Shown here one piece after another: positions 8,454 through 17,495 of a stretch of DNA of 64,000 bases. Positions within the stretch are counted from its first letter, which is position 1. Every line of letters starts with the position of its first letter. Source of the stretch: Pontiella sulfatireligans (GTDB lineage: Bacteria > Verrucomicrobiota > Kiritimatiellia > Kiritimatiellales > Pontiellaceae); the NCBI RefSeq assembly GCF_900890705.1, contig NZ_CAAHFH010000002.1, forward strand, positions 2,613,458 to 2,677,457, written 5' to 3'. The translations under genes were made by a program, and so were the position numbers. The notes beneath the pieces are model-generated. The model was not told where the DNA came from. It ran no database searches and saw only the letters and a program-made list of their open reading frames with translations.

Positions 8454-9925
8454 CCGTCGTTCTTCCGGTCGCGCAGTGCGGTAAGGCAAACCGGCGCTAG
8501 TTCGGTTTTGAAGAAGCGGCTGGCGAGCAGGGCGGTGCCGAACGCTACGAGGAACGAGAACGGGAAATAATAGATTTCGTGGATCTCGGTGCCCTTTTGG
8601 ATCCAGAGGCTGGCGACGATGGATGCGCCGAGCCCGACCGTCCATCCGGCAAAATTGCCGCGCCGGGTGAGCACGCCGAGCAGGAACAGCGCGAGCACCG
8701 GTGCGCCAAACATGCCCATAAAGCTGAAGAAGGCTTTAAGGATGCTGCCGATGGTGGAGACATAGAAGGCGACGCCCGTGGCAAACAGGCCAATCGCAAT
8801 GGTGAATATGCGGGCTAAAGCAACGTCCGTGAGGCGTGAGCCATGAGCCGTGATTTTGAAATCGTTAATCAATACCGTGGCGATGGAGTTTAGGCCGGAG
8901 TCCATGCTGGACATGGCGGCCGCGAAGACGGCGGTAATGAGCAGTCCGGAAACGCCGGCCGGCAGATGGTGGATGATGTAGAAGGGCATCATTTTGTCGG
9001 GCGTGATCGATTCGGGCAGCGTCGCGTCTTGGAAAAAGGCAAACAGTCCGAGACCGATGAACAGCAGCAGGGCGATGATAAAAAAGTCGGTGCAGGCGTT
9101 GAAGGCGACGGCCTTGACGGTTTTTTTCAGGGAGCCGGTGGCCATGAGGCGTTGGACGGTGACCTGGTCCGTGCCGTAGTCCTGCATCAGCTGGAAAAAG
9201 AAAGAGAAGGCGACGACGGGGCCGGACATCGCGAAAAGGTTGATTTTCCAATCGGCGATGTGCAGGCGTCCGGTTTCGCCGGCGAGTTGGATGATGGCTC
9301 CCGCACCGCCATCGACTCCGTTGGTTAGGCTGACGGCCACCCAGACGGCGCCGCCGATGAGGATGACGAACTGGATGGCGTCGGTCCAAACCACGGCGGC
9401 AATGCCGCCGAGCGCGGTGTAGGCCGTGGCAAGCAGGCCCATCATGCAGATGCAGCCCCATAGCGGAATGCCGGTGACGACGGCCATCGCCATGGCCGGC
9501 GCATAGACGACGGCGCCCAGCCAGCCGAGGCGGGCGAGGACGAACAGTCCGGCCACGCCGCGCCGCGCCCGCGGGCCGAAGCGCTGCTCGATGTATTCAT
9601 AGGAGGTGGTCACCTGCAGGCGGTGGTAGAGCGGGTAGAAGAGCAGCAGGATGAAAGGCGCGACAATCGGGCTCATGATGCAGACGATGATGAGCGAAAT
9701 GTTTTCGGAGTAGGCCGAGCCGGGCAGGCCGAGGTAGGTGACGGCGCTGGTGAGCGAGGCGTACATGCTCATTGCCACGGCGAGCCACGGCAGTTTGCGC
9801 CCGCCGAGGAAAAACATTTCGGTGTTTTCCTGCTTCCGCGCAAAGAAGAGGCCGACGCCGATCATCCCCAGCAGGTAGACCGCGAGGACGGCATAGTTGA
9901 GCGTGCCGAAATGGACCGGTGCCAT
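8450..9925 (-). CDS. Sodium:solute symporter (SSS family)
   Basis: 491 residues with about 13 membrane helices, typical of SSS/SGLT transporters that couple solute uptake to Na+. Family marks include FFLGGRKLPWLAVAMSMYAS near the N-terminus, GGIAAVVWTDAIQFVILIGG and AAMSSMDSGLNSIATV, which holds the conserved Ser pair of the Na2 site. The substrate cannot be read from sequence; sialic acid, sugar, proline or carboxylate relatives are all possible. The start at 9925 lies four bases after the stop of the iron alcohol dehydrogenase gene, so the pair forms an operon and the solute may feed that enzyme. Confidence 0.88.
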   Translation of the reverse strand: MAPVHFGTLNYAVLAVYLLGMIGVGLFFARKQENTEMFFLGGRKLPWLAVAMSMYASLTSAVTYLGLPGSAYSENISLIIVCIMSPIVAPFILLLFYPLYHRLQVTTSYEYIEQRFGPRARRGVAGLFVLARLGWLGAVVYAPAMAMAVVTGIPLWGCICMMGLLATAYTALGGIAAVVWTDAIQFVILIGGAVWVAVSLTNGVDGGAGAIIQLAGETGRLHIADWKINLFAMSGPVVAFSFFFQLMQDYGTDQVTVQRLMATGSLKKTVKAVAFNACTDFFIIALLLFIGLGLFAFFQDATLPESITPDKMMPFYIIHHLPAGVSGLLITAVFAAAMSSMDSGLNSIATVLINDFKITAHGSRLTDVALARIFTIAIGLFATGVAFYVSTIGSILKAFFSFMGMFGAPVLALFLLGVLTRRGNFAGWTVGLGASIVASLWIQKGTEIHEIYYFPFSFLVAFGTALLASRFFKTELAPVCLTALRDRKNDG

Positions 9926-9929
9926 GGGG

Positions 9930-11120
9930 TTAGAGGTAGAGCGTCGCGTTTCCATCGACGGGCGGGTGGAGCGAGCCCGCGAGAATGCCGGCTAGTTCGG
10001 CGTCGGTCAGTTTAACGGGGTTGCCCTTCATGCTGCTGGCGCATTTGGCCTTTTCAACGATCGCCGGCAGGTCGTCTTCGGAGATGCCGAAGTCGGACAG
10101 GCCGGGGACCATCATCTGCATGCAGCAGTCGACGATCCATTGCAGCAGTTCGTTCGGGGTGGCGTTGGGGCTGCCTGTAACGATGCGGGCGGCTTCTTTA
10201 TATTTTTCCAGTGCAGGGCTTGTGGCGTCGCGGTCTTCGAGGGCTTGGATGTTGGTGTCGACGACGGCGGGCAGCAGCGATGCGCAGACCATGCCGTGCG
10301 GGGCTTCGAACATGCCGCCGATGGGGCCGGCAAAACCGTGTACGGCACCCAGGCCGGCGTTGGCCAGTGCGAGTCCGCCGAACAGGCTGGCCGCCGCCAT
10401 GTCGGTGCGGGCCTTGATGTCGTTTCCATTCATGTAGGCGTGTTGCAGGGAGCCGGAGGCTTTCTCCAGCCCTTCGCGGCAGATGCCGTCGGTGAGCGGG
10501 TTTGATTTTGAAGAAACAAAAGCTTCGAGCAGCTGGGTGAAGGCGTCGAGGCCGGTGCTGGCTGTGACCTCCGGAGGCATGGTCAGGGTCAGTTCGGGGT
10601 CGATAAGCGCAACCGTCGGCAGCATTTTAGGGTGGCGCATGCTGACCTTGACCTTGTGTTCGGGCGATTGCAGGACGGAGTTGCGGGTGACCTCCGCGCC
10701 GGTGCCGGCGGTGGTGGGGATGGCAATGCAGGGCGCGGGGTCTTTGGTTAGCGGTTCGCCTCCGCCGATCACTTCGAGGTAGTCCATTAAATCGCGCGTA
10801 TTGGTGAGCAGGGCGGCGATGGCTTTTCCGGCATCGATCACGCTTCCCCCTCCAAAGGCGACGACGTAGTCGCACCCGAGATCGCGCGCCTGCTGGACGA
10901 GGGTGGCAATGCGGTCGGTGGTGGGTTCTCCCCGTATGCTGAAGGCGGCGGGGTTGGCCCCGCAGTTTTTCAGGGCTTGGAATACGGGGCCGATGCGTTC
11001 GGCGCTGGTGCCCGTAATCAGGGCGGCCCGGCGTCCCAGCGGCTGGGCGAGTTCGGGAAGCTCTTTCAGCTTTCCCGTTCCGAAAATTATACGTTGCGCA
11101 GTGGCGAATTCAAAGTTCAT
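9930..11120 (-). CDS. Iron-containing alcohol dehydrogenase
   Basis: 396 residues of the group III (iron-type) alcohol dehydrogenase family. The N-terminal NAD-binding half shows VVAFGGGSVIDAGKAIA and the PTTAGTGAEVTRNSV loop. The helical half holds the metal ligands in STGLDAFTQLLEAF, AVHGFAGPIGG and EAPHGMVCASLLP. The usual fourth position, His in DALTH, is Gln here; a Gln at this site is common in one subfamily, so I do not read it as inactivating. The substrate is unknown. The upstream part of a much longer in-frame reading is a shadow of another gene and is excluded. It is first in an operon with the SSS transporter. Confidence 0.9.
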   Translation of the reverse strand: MNFEFATAQRIIFGTGKLKELPELAQPLGRRAALITGTSAERIGPVFQALKNCGANPAAFSIRGEPTTDRIATLVQQARDLGCDYVVAFGGGSVIDAGKAIAALLTNTRDLMDYLEVIGGGEPLTKDPAPCIAIPTTAGTGAEVTRNSVLQSPEHKVKVSMRHPKMLPTVALIDPELTLTMPPEVTASTGLDAFTQLLEAFVSSKSNPLTDGICREGLEKASGSLQHAYMNGNDIKARTDMAAASLFGGLALANAGLGAVHGFAGPIGGMFEAPHGMVCASLLPAVVDTNIQALEDRDATSPALEKYKEAARIVTGSPNATPNELLQWIVDCCMQMMVPGLSDFGISEDDLPAIVEKAKCASSMKGNPVKLTDAELAGILAGSLHPPVDGNATLYL

Positions 11121-11182
11121 GGGGGTTCTCCGGCAAGTTGGAGCGTAGCTTAGCGTGACGGCTCCCCTTGTCCAGAATGATT

Positions 11183-11210
11183 TTGACAATAGGGGCGGAT
11201 ACGCTACATT
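11183..11210 (+). promoter_or_regulatory. Sigma-70-type promoter for fmdB
   Basis: A perfect -35 box, TTGACA (11183-11188), is followed after 16 bases by TACATT (11205-11210), one mismatch from TATAAT. Transcription would start near 11217, about 30 bases before the FmdB start codon. The region lies between divergent genes, as expected for a promoter. Confidence 0.65.
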
Positions 11211-11246
11211 CCGGCCTCTTTGAGTTTGATAGATCAGGAGAATGGC

Positions 11247-11528
11247 ATGCCAACGTACGATTATAAATGTTCCGCCTGCGGGCACGACTTCGAAGTTTTC
11301 CAGTCGATTTCCGCCGAGCGGCTTACTGAATGTCCGGAATGCGGGGGCGCGGTCGAGCGTTTGATCGGCGCGGGGGCAGGTTTTTTGTTTAAAGGCTCTG
11401 GCTTCTACCAGACCGACTGCCGCAGTTCCGACTACAACAAGGCGGCCAAGGCCGACAAGCCCACAGCTTCGCCTCCTAAAAAGGATGAAAAGTCCGCTTC
11501 CAAAAAGGATGCGAAAAAGGCACAGTAG
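11247..11528 (+). CDS. FmdB-type small zinc ribbon protein
   Basis: 93 residues. The N-terminus MPTYDYKCSACG...CPECGG is the zinc ribbon of the FmdB/CxxC_CxxC_SSSS regulatory family, with two CxxC pairs to hold one zinc. GSGFYQTD is the second conserved block. The tail is a lysine/alanine-rich, charged, probably disordered extension of about 35 residues. The start is set by CAGGAG at 11235-11240. FmdB was described as a putative regulator of formamidase genes; its general role is unclear. Confidence 0.88.
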   Translation: MPTYDYKCSACGHDFEVFQSISAERLTECPECGGAVERLIGAGAGFLFKGSGFYQTDCRSSDYNKAAKADKPTASPPKKDEKSASKKDAKKAQ

Positions 11529-11591
11529 CCGGTCAATTGTATTTTTCAAGCGGGTTGGTTCGCATAACGCATTAACGAGGGACATGGAACT

Positions 11592-13331
11592 ATGAAGGAT
11601 AAGAAGGAATTCTACAATTTGCTGACCACGCTGGACGGGCAGCCTTTTTCCGAATATCAACAGTTGATTGGCGATTTCGATTTTGCTCGCTACGTCATTA
11701 AATGCAACAAGATTGAACTGGAAGGCGACAATGCCGCCAAGCCCGTCTTTGTGGTCCGCATTCCGCAAACCATTGCCGAAATTCCCGAATTTCTGTTCGA
11801 CAGTCCGGTTCGCCGCACCGCGATGGAAGACCTGTTGCTGCGCCGTCTGGCCTCCAACATTGAGCGCATTGCCAACTTCGACCACAACGGCATTGCCCGC
11901 CGCCTCATTGAGGTGTCTTCGCCGAACCAGAAAATTCTGCCGCGCAACGCGCTGATGCTGACGAAAGAATACATCGAAGTCCGCCTGCAGGTCACGTTGC
12001 CGATTCAGAACATGGTGGTTGACGGCGTGCCGGTTGTCGCCATTGACGGCGACATGGCCCAGCAGATTTTCTTTGAAGACCTGCCGGAAGTCGTCAGCGA
12101 CAGCCTGCTGTACTGCAATATCGATACCGCCGAAGCCGACGGCTTCGTGAACAACATGGAAGACGCCGACCGTCTTCGCCAGTTCCTCGGCGCCAGCGGT
12201 CAGGTCAGCTTTGTGGCCAACGGAGCGTTGGTCACCCGCGCGACCGACGGCGATACGCCTGACTATGAGCGCCTTACCCCGGTTGAAGTCGAAGAAAGCC
12301 TTATAGAAGAGGTGGAAGTGCCCCACGCCGGGACGGTGCGCGGCCTCGGCATTCCCAGCGGCCTTACCCTGATCCTCGGTGAATCCAACGGCGGACGCGT
12401 TGACCTGATGGATGCGATTTCCCAAGGCATCTACAACCACATTCCCGGCGACGGGCGTGAAAACGTGGTTACGGTGGCCGATGCCGTCAACATTCGTTCT
12501 GAAGTGGGTCGCTCCGTTCAGCAGGTGGATATCTCCGCCTTCGCCCGCGAGCTCGGCGACGGAGGCAATCCTGCATCTTACTCGACTGCTTCTGCCGGAT
12601 CGTTCGCCTCCCAGTCCGCTTCGACTGTCGAAGCGCTTGAAGCCGGAGCCCGCGTACTGTTGTTTGACGAACACTCTTCGTCCTCCACCTTCCTTTCGTC
12701 CGATACCCGCGTGTCTTCCCTGATCGGCGAGTCCGCCCGCAATACGCTGGCCTCCCGTGCCCGCCAGATGGTCGATGAACTCGGTATTTCCATCATCGTG
12801 GCCGGCAGCAGCCTTGTGGCGGAGTTCATTCCGATTGCCGACAAAGTCCTCAAGGTTGAAAACTTCTGCGTCTCCGACATCACGGAAGAAGCCAAAGCGC
12901 TTGATATCGTTCCGTCCACCGTGGTCGACAGCTCCGTCAACCTCGCTACCATGCTCAGCCGTTCACGCTGGGTCATGCCGAGTTCGATCGACCCGAGCGT
13001 GGGTCGCGAAGACTTGGTGATCGAAAGCGACGATGGCGACTATCTCCAGTTCGGCCGCTCCATCATTGATCTCGAGGCCATCCGGCAGATTGCCGATGCC
13101 GACCAGGCGCGCGCCATTGGCTTCGTCCTGTACTACGCCAAGCTGCGCTACATGGACGAAGGCTATCCGATGCGCGAAATTCTCGACCTGGTCGACCGCG
13201 ACCTCTCGAACGAAGGCCTCAACGCCCTTGCTCGCGACCTGCGCGGCGACTTGGCCCGTCCGCGCCGCTACGAAGTTGCCGCGGCGCTCAACCGTTTGCC
13301 GGCCTTCCGCGTCTCGCACGTTACGGAATAA
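11592..13331 (+). CDS. ABC-class ATPase homologue with degenerate Walker A
   Basis: 579 residues, matching in order and length the 'predicted ATPase of the ABC class' family (COG3044/PF09818 from memory). Landmarks are GLGIPSGLTLILG, then GIYNHIPGDGRE, QQVDISAFARELG, a serine-rich signature region (STASAGSFASQSAS), and Walker B-like ARVLLFDEHSSSSTFLSSD. In this family the P-loop normally reads GGGxHGKS/T; here it is GESNGGRVD, so the invariant lysine and following Ser/Thr are missing. The Walker B Asp-Glu remain. It is probably a nucleotide-binding-deficient homologue or one with altered chemistry. The cellular role is unknown. It stands alone between fmdB and dtd. Confidence 0.8.
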   Translation: MKDKKEFYNLLTTLDGQPFSEYQQLIGDFDFARYVIKCNKIELEGDNAAKPVFVVRIPQTIAEIPEFLFDSPVRRTAMEDLLLRRLASNIERIANFDHNGIARRLIEVSSPNQKILPRNALMLTKEYIEVRLQVTLPIQNMVVDGVPVVAIDGDMAQQIFFEDLPEVVSDSLLYCNIDTAEADGFVNNMEDADRLRQFLGASGQVSFVANGALVTRATDGDTPDYERLTPVEVEESLIEEVEVPHAGTVRGLGIPSGLTLILGESNGGRVDLMDAISQGIYNHIPGDGRENVVTVADAVNIRSEVGRSVQQVDISAFARELGDGGNPASYSTASAGSFASQSASTVEALEAGARVLLFDEHSSSSTFLSSDTRVSSLIGESARNTLASRARQMVDELGISIIVAGSSLVAEFIPIADKVLKVENFCVSDITEEAKALDIVPSTVVDSSVNLATMLSRSRWVMPSSIDPSVGREDLVIESDDGDYLQFGRSIIDLEAIRQIADADQARAIGFVLYYAKLRYMDEGYPMREILDLVDRDLSNEGLNALARDLRGDLARPRRYEVAAALNRLPAFRVSHVTE

Positions 13332-13440
13332 GATCGTCAGTTTGCTGACGAGGTAAAAGAGTCGAAGGTTCAAGGGTTGAAAAGCTCTCCTTCGGCTCTT
13401 TCGCTTTAATCCCTTTAACTCTTAAACTTTGTAACTGTTT

Positions 13441-13896
13441 ATGAAGCTGGTTGTTCAACGCGTAAAGCAGGCCTCGGTGACGGTGGACGGAGAGCGCATC
13501 TCCGAAATCGGCGCCGGCCTGCTGGTTCTGGCCGGGGTGTCGCACGACGACACCCTTTTTGACGCCCGCTTCCTCGCCAAGAAAACCGCCAACCTCCGGA
13601 TCTTTGAAGACGCCGCCGGCAAGATGAACCGTTCTGTTGCTGATGTGGGCGGGCAGGTTTTATCGGTCAGCCAGTTTACGCTTTACGGCGACTGCAGCAA
13701 AGGCAACCGCCCCAGCTTCATTAACGCCGCCCGCCCGGAGCAGGGCGAAGAACTGTTTAATGAATATGTCCAAGCCTTGGCCGCGCTCGGTTTTCCGCCC
13801 AGCACCGGCCGCTTCGGTGCCGACATGAAGGTGGAGCTGCTCAACGACGGTCCGGTCACCCTCATTCTCGAAAGCACCGGCCGAACAAAAGAATAA
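13441..13896 (+). CDS. dtd: D-aminoacyl-tRNA deacylase
   Basis: 151 residues. Removes D-amino acids (and glycine mischarged on tRNA-Ala) from tRNA. Both family motifs are present: SQFTLYGD near residue 78 and the Gly-cisPro motif in LNDGPVTLIL near the C-terminus. Length is normal. It lies 109 bases after the ABC-class ATPase gene. The gap contains a small hairpin (CGTCAG-TTTG-CTGACG at about 13335-13350) and an A/T-rich imperfect repeat of a type seen again near 20.0 kb. Confidence 0.95.
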   Translation: MKLVVQRVKQASVTVDGERISEIGAGLLVLAGVSHDDTLFDARFLAKKTANLRIFEDAAGKMNRSVADVGGQVLSVSQFTLYGDCSKGNRPSFINAARPEQGEELFNEYVQALAALGFPPSTGRFGADMKVELLNDGPVTLILESTGRTKE

Positions 13897-13953
13897 ACTT
13901 CTGCATCCGCGTCCATTCGTGTTTATTTGCGGTTGAATTATTGAGGTGTAATT

Positions 13954-15330
13954 ATGGCAAAACAAAAAACCACTGTAGGAACCATCGACAACAAAGTGCT
14001 GGCCTTTACCGCCGGGCGGGACGTGGAGTTGGATCACGCGTTGATCACCGTCGACTGCATCGGCACAGCGGCACATGTCGCGATGCTCTCGAAGATGCCG
14101 GTTAAGCCGCAGCTCATCACGGAAGATGAACGCAAGCAGGTGATCGCAGGGCTCGTCGAAATCATCGGCCTTGCCCAGCAGAACAAGTTTAAGATCAAAT
14201 TGGCCGACCAGGATGTGCATTTGGCCGTCGAACGCACGCTCACCAAAAAGCTGGGCGACCTCGGCAAGAAGATCCACACCTGCCGCAGCCGCAACGACCA
14301 GGTGGCCGTCGATCTCCGCCTCTACGCCAAAGAGCAGCTGCTCGAAACGCTCGAAGAAGCCGCCGCGCTGGCGTCAGCACTTACCGCCTTTGGAAAGAAG
14401 CATGAGGGCGTTCCGATGGTTGGACGCACCCATATGCAGCCCGGCATGCCGTCGAGCGTCGGCCTGTGGGCGACCGCCCATGCCGAAAGCCTGCTCGACG
14501 ACTGCGTTGCGCTCGTCAACGCCTACGAGCTCAACGACCAGTGCCCGCTCGGTTCCGCCGCCTCCTACGGCGTGCCGCTGCCGATCGACCGCCAGCTGAC
14601 CTCCGACCTGCTGGCCTTCAGCCGCCCGACCCACAACGTGCTCTACGCCAACAACGGACGCGGCAAGATGGAATCGCTCGTGCTCGGCGCCATGAGCCAG
14701 GTGATGCTAACGCTCTCGCGCTTGGCGCAGGACTTCATGCTCTTCACCATGCCCGAGTTCAACTATTTCAAGCTGCCCTCCGAATTCTGCACCGGTAGCT
14801 CGATCATGCCGCAGAAGCAGAACCCCGATGTGTGCGAGCTTGTCCGCGCCAAGGCCTCGCGCGTCAAAGCCGCAGAGCTCGGCGTCTACGACCTAATCAA
14901 AGGCTCGCCGACCGGATACAACCGCGACCTGCAGGAAGCCAAGGAGCTGTTCATGGAAGGCATCGCCGCCACGCGCGCCTGCCTGCGCATCCTCGCGCCG
15001 ATGGTCCAGGCAACCAAGGTCAACAAGCAGGCGCTGATCGACGGCTTCACGCCCGATGTCTTCGCCACCGACCGCGCGCTGGAGCTCGTGGGCGAGGGCA
15101 TGCCGTTTCGCGATGCCTACCACTACGTGAAGGAAAATCTCCATGAGCTCGAAAGCATCGATCCGGTCGAAGCCATCAAACTCAAGACCCACCTTGGTGC
15201 ACCGCTTGGTCTGGACTGGGACTATTTCAAAGACCGCATCGCTGCCGTCAAAGAAACCGTCCGCGAAGAGCGCAAGCTGTTCAATAAGGCCGTCACCAAG
15301 CTGCTCGGCGTGAAGTATCCGCTGGTGTAA
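13954..15330 (+). CDS. argH: Argininosuccinate lyase
   Basis: 458 residues. Splits argininosuccinate to arginine and fumarate, the last step of arginine synthesis, as a homotetramer. The superfamily signature GSSIMPQKQNPDVCE carries the catalytic serine. TCRSRNDQVAVDLR and GRTHMQPGMPSSVG are the other two conserved blocks, and DGFTPDVFATDRALELV is typical of argH. The first 20 residues are slightly unusual but contain the expected entry to the fold. A nested hairpin follows the stop. No other arginine gene is in the window. Confidence 0.95.
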   Translation: MAKQKTTVGTIDNKVLAFTAGRDVELDHALITVDCIGTAAHVAMLSKMPVKPQLITEDERKQVIAGLVEIIGLAQQNKFKIKLADQDVHLAVERTLTKKLGDLGKKIHTCRSRNDQVAVDLRLYAKEQLLETLEEAAALASALTAFGKKHEGVPMVGRTHMQPGMPSSVGLWATAHAESLLDDCVALVNAYELNDQCPLGSAASYGVPLPIDRQLTSDLLAFSRPTHNVLYANNGRGKMESLVLGAMSQVMLTLSRLAQDFMLFTMPEFNYFKLPSEFCTGSSIMPQKQNPDVCELVRAKASRVKAAELGVYDLIKGSPTGYNRDLQEAKELFMEGIAATRACLRILAPMVQATKVNKQALIDGFTPDVFATDRALELVGEGMPFRDAYHYVKENLHELESIDPVEAIKLKTHLGAPLGLDWDYFKDRIAAVKETVREERKLFNKAVTKLLGVKYPLV

Positions 15331-15341
15331 AGCGTCTCCGC

Positions 15342-15392
15342 GGGGCTCCGATGAAACGTCGACCGGCGTGTGTGAAGCCGGTTCGGAGCCCC
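15342..15392. terminator. Nested stem-loop between convergent argH and rsbU-type genes
   Basis: A perfect 10-base outer stem, GGGGCTCCGA (15342-15351) with TCGGAGCCCC (15383-15392), encloses an inner 6-base stem, ACCGGC (15362-15367) with GCCGGT (15377-15382), which has a 9-base loop. The two stems stack on the right side and leave a 10-base bulge on the left. It sits exactly between convergent stops, so a bidirectional terminator is plausible, but neither strand has a strong T-run; a dispersed repeat or structured RNA is also possible. Confidence 0.6.
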
Positions 15393-15396
15393 GGCT

Positions 15397-16848
15397 CTAC
15401 TTAATCTTTAGGGCGAGCATGGTCATGTCGTCGTGCTGGCGGCAGTTGCCGGTGAAGGCGAGGACGTCTTTGTGGATGTTTTCAAGCAGATCTCCGGCGG
15501 TGGCGTTGGCCATGCGCTCGACGGTCTCGATTAGGTTTTCGGTTCCCCATTCCTCTTGGCTGGAGTTCATGGCTTCCGTGATGCCGTCGGTGTAGGTGAC
15601 GACGAGGTCGCCGGGGTGCAGTGTAATGTTCCGGGTTTCAATCGTCGCTGCGAAGGTGTCGTTATCGACGAGGCCGATGGCGATGCCGGCGGTTTCGATT
15701 TGCTCGGCTTTGGGGTCGTTGCTGCGGATGATGATGGGGGCTTCGTGACCGGCGCGGGCATAGCTGAGCAGGTGGGTGTCGAGGTTGAGCACCATGTAGA
15801 GCATGCTGATGAACATGTCGTCGGCGAGGTTGGTGCTCAGGGTTTTGTTCAGCGAGCTGAGCATGGTGGCGGGGTCGTAGACGTTTTCGGCGTTAACGCG
15901 CAGCACGCCGCGGCAGACGGCCATCATCAGTGCACCGCCAATGCCCTTTCCGCTGACGTCGGCAATAGCGAGGCCGATATGTTGGTTGTCGATGCGGATA
16001 AAGTCGTAGTAGTCGCCCCCGATGTCCATGGCGGGGTGGTTGAAGGCGGCGATGTCGACGGTGGGGAAGGAGGGCAGCTCTTGCGGGAGCAGGGAGTTTT
16101 GTATTTGCTGGGCAATCTGCATGCCGCGGTCGAGCTGGCGCTTTTCTTCGAGGGTTTCCTGCAGGCCGGCATAGTGGATGGGCACGGAGGCTTCGGAGGC
16201 GAGGGACTGCGCCAGGTTGAGGTCGGACAAGGCAAAGCGCCGGCCGTCGGTGCGGTTGGCGAGCGTCATTACGCCGATGGTGCGGTTTCCGAAGCGCATG
16301 GGCACGATGAGCATGGTTTTAATTTTCAGAAACGGAACGGGTGCCTGCGGAATGCGCGAGTCCATTTCGCCGTCTTCAATGAGAATGGAGTTGCCGAGCA
16401 CGGACGCTTCACCAATCAGTCCTTTGCCCAAGGGGATCGGGGTGTTCAAAACCAGTCGTTCGAGTTGTTCGGTGGCGTTGTTCTGCAGGTCAATGTGCTC
16501 AATATTGATGTCGAACGGCGGCGGGAATACGCCGGAAACCGCGCGGGCTTCGAGGCGTCCGGCCTTGGGGTTGGCCAGATGGATGCAGCCGGCGCCGGCT
16601 TTGCAGGTGCGGACGGCGTAGTAGAGGACGCGTTCGAGCAGGACATCCATTTCCACCGAGTCGCTGTCGGCGAAAACCTGGCCGACGTTGTTGACGAATC
16701 CCAGCGCGGCTTCTTTTTCGAGCAGCAGGGTGTCGCGTTCGGTGCGCAATTTGACCCGGCGTTTGTAGCTGATGTAGAGGCTTAGGGACACTATGACCAG
16801 CAGAACGAGGTAGGAAACGATGGCCAGCCAGAGAAGAAACCCGTGCAT
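15397..16848 (-). CDS. GAF-domain PP2C-type serine phosphatase (RsbU-like)
   Basis: 483 residues: an N-terminal membrane helix (about 5-27), a GAF sensor domain (about 60-225), and a C-terminal SpoIIE/RsbU phosphatase. The metal-binding motifs DIGGDYYDF, IADVSGKGIGGALMMA and CRQHDDMTMLALK are intact. Enzymes of this type dephosphorylate STAS-domain anti-sigma antagonists to switch partner-protein pathways. The gene for a STAS protein lies 9 bases upstream on the same strand, so it is the likely substrate. No serine-kinase anti-sigma gene is in the window, so the output pathway is unknown. Confidence 0.9.
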   Translation of the reverse strand: MHGFLLWLAIVSYLVLLVIVSLSLYISYKRRVKLRTERDTLLLEKEAALGFVNNVGQVFADSDSVEMDVLLERVLYYAVRTCKAGAGCIHLANPKAGRLEARAVSGVFPPPFDINIEHIDLQNNATEQLERLVLNTPIPLGKGLIGEASVLGNSILIEDGEMDSRIPQAPVPFLKIKTMLIVPMRFGNRTIGVMTLANRTDGRRFALSDLNLAQSLASEASVPIHYAGLQETLEEKRQLDRGMQIAQQIQNSLLPQELPSFPTVDIAAFNHPAMDIGGDYYDFIRIDNQHIGLAIADVSGKGIGGALMMAVCRGVLRVNAENVYDPATMLSSLNKTLSTNLADDMFISMLYMVLNLDTHLLSYARAGHEAPIIIRSNDPKAEQIETAGIAIGLVDNDTFAATIETRNITLHPGDLVVTYTDGITEAMNSSQEEWGTENLIETVERMANATAGDLLENIHKDVLAFTGNCRQHDDMTMLALKIK

Positions 16849-16857
16849 CGAATTGCC

Positions 16858-17397
16858 TTACTGTTTACTTAGGTTCCGGACGTCGTCTTCCAGGAATTCC
16901 AGGACGGATTTAAACTTGTTGAAGTTTTCGGGATTGATGTCGACCAAGGCTTCGTGGGCTTCGAGTGTGGTTTTAGCGGCGTTGAGCTTGTCGGCAAAGT
17001 CCGGTTCCAGCGTTTGGGTTTCGTCGCCTTGCTGGTCGCACAGCTGTTGTTCTTCGCTGGCGGCGGTGAGGGAATAGTCCACCACGCGGTCCACGCCGAG
17101 CGTCACGAGCAGTTTCCGGTTTTTATCGGAGAGGTTGATGAGCTTGAAGGTGAGGTCGGGCTTGCTTTTAATCAGGCAGGCGAGTCCGGCGATTACGCCC
17201 ATGAAGGTGCTGTCCATGCCCGTGCATTCGGCCATGTCGATCAAGATGCGCTTGGCCGAATGGGTATTGATGATCTGGTGGATGAATTGCTTCATCGGAG
17301 GGCTTACCTTGAAGGAGCCGCGTCCTTGCACGCAGATAACGGCCGTTTGGTCTATATAGGCCGCGGTCAAATTGTCGTGGTTGCTGTCTGAACCCAT
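16858..17397 (-). CDS. STAS-domain anti-sigma factor antagonist
   Basis: 179 residues. A SpoIIAA/RsbV-like STAS domain fills residues 10-110; the segment RILIDMAECTGMDSTFMGVIAG carries the conserved Asp-Ser, in which the serine is the usual phosphorylation site. A C-terminal extension of about 65 residues is charged and probably helical, unlike minimal antagonists. The ATG at 17397 is preferred over a TTG ten codons earlier. It is followed by the RsbU-like phosphatase, forming a phospho-switch pair. Confidence 0.88.
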   Translation of the reverse strand: MGSDSNHDNLTAAYIDQTAVICVQGRGSFKVSPPMKQFIHQIINTHSAKRILIDMAECTGMDSTFMGVIAGLACLIKSKPDLTFKLINLSDKNRKLLVTLGVDRVVDYSLTAASEEQQLCDQQGDETQTLEPDFADKLNAAKTTLEAHEALVDINPENFNKFKSVLEFLEDDVRNLSKQ

Positions 17398-17495
17398 GTG
17401 TTTCCCAACCCTGTGATTTACTCCCAACCCGAGGATAGTAGCACTGCCTTAATTGAGTTCAACGCGAATCATTGGGAAAAAGAGGCAACGGCGCT

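Noticed and set aside
9930..11120. His to Gln change at a metal ligand of the iron alcohol dehydrogenase as a defect
   Set aside because: A known subfamily carries Gln (TGLDALTQ-type); other ligands are intact.
9930..12674. A single 914-residue protein joining unknown sequence with alcohol dehydrogenase
   Set aside because: The N-terminal 500 residues are antisense to the intact fmdB and ABC-class ATPase genes; only the last 396 residues from ATG 11120 are a real protein.
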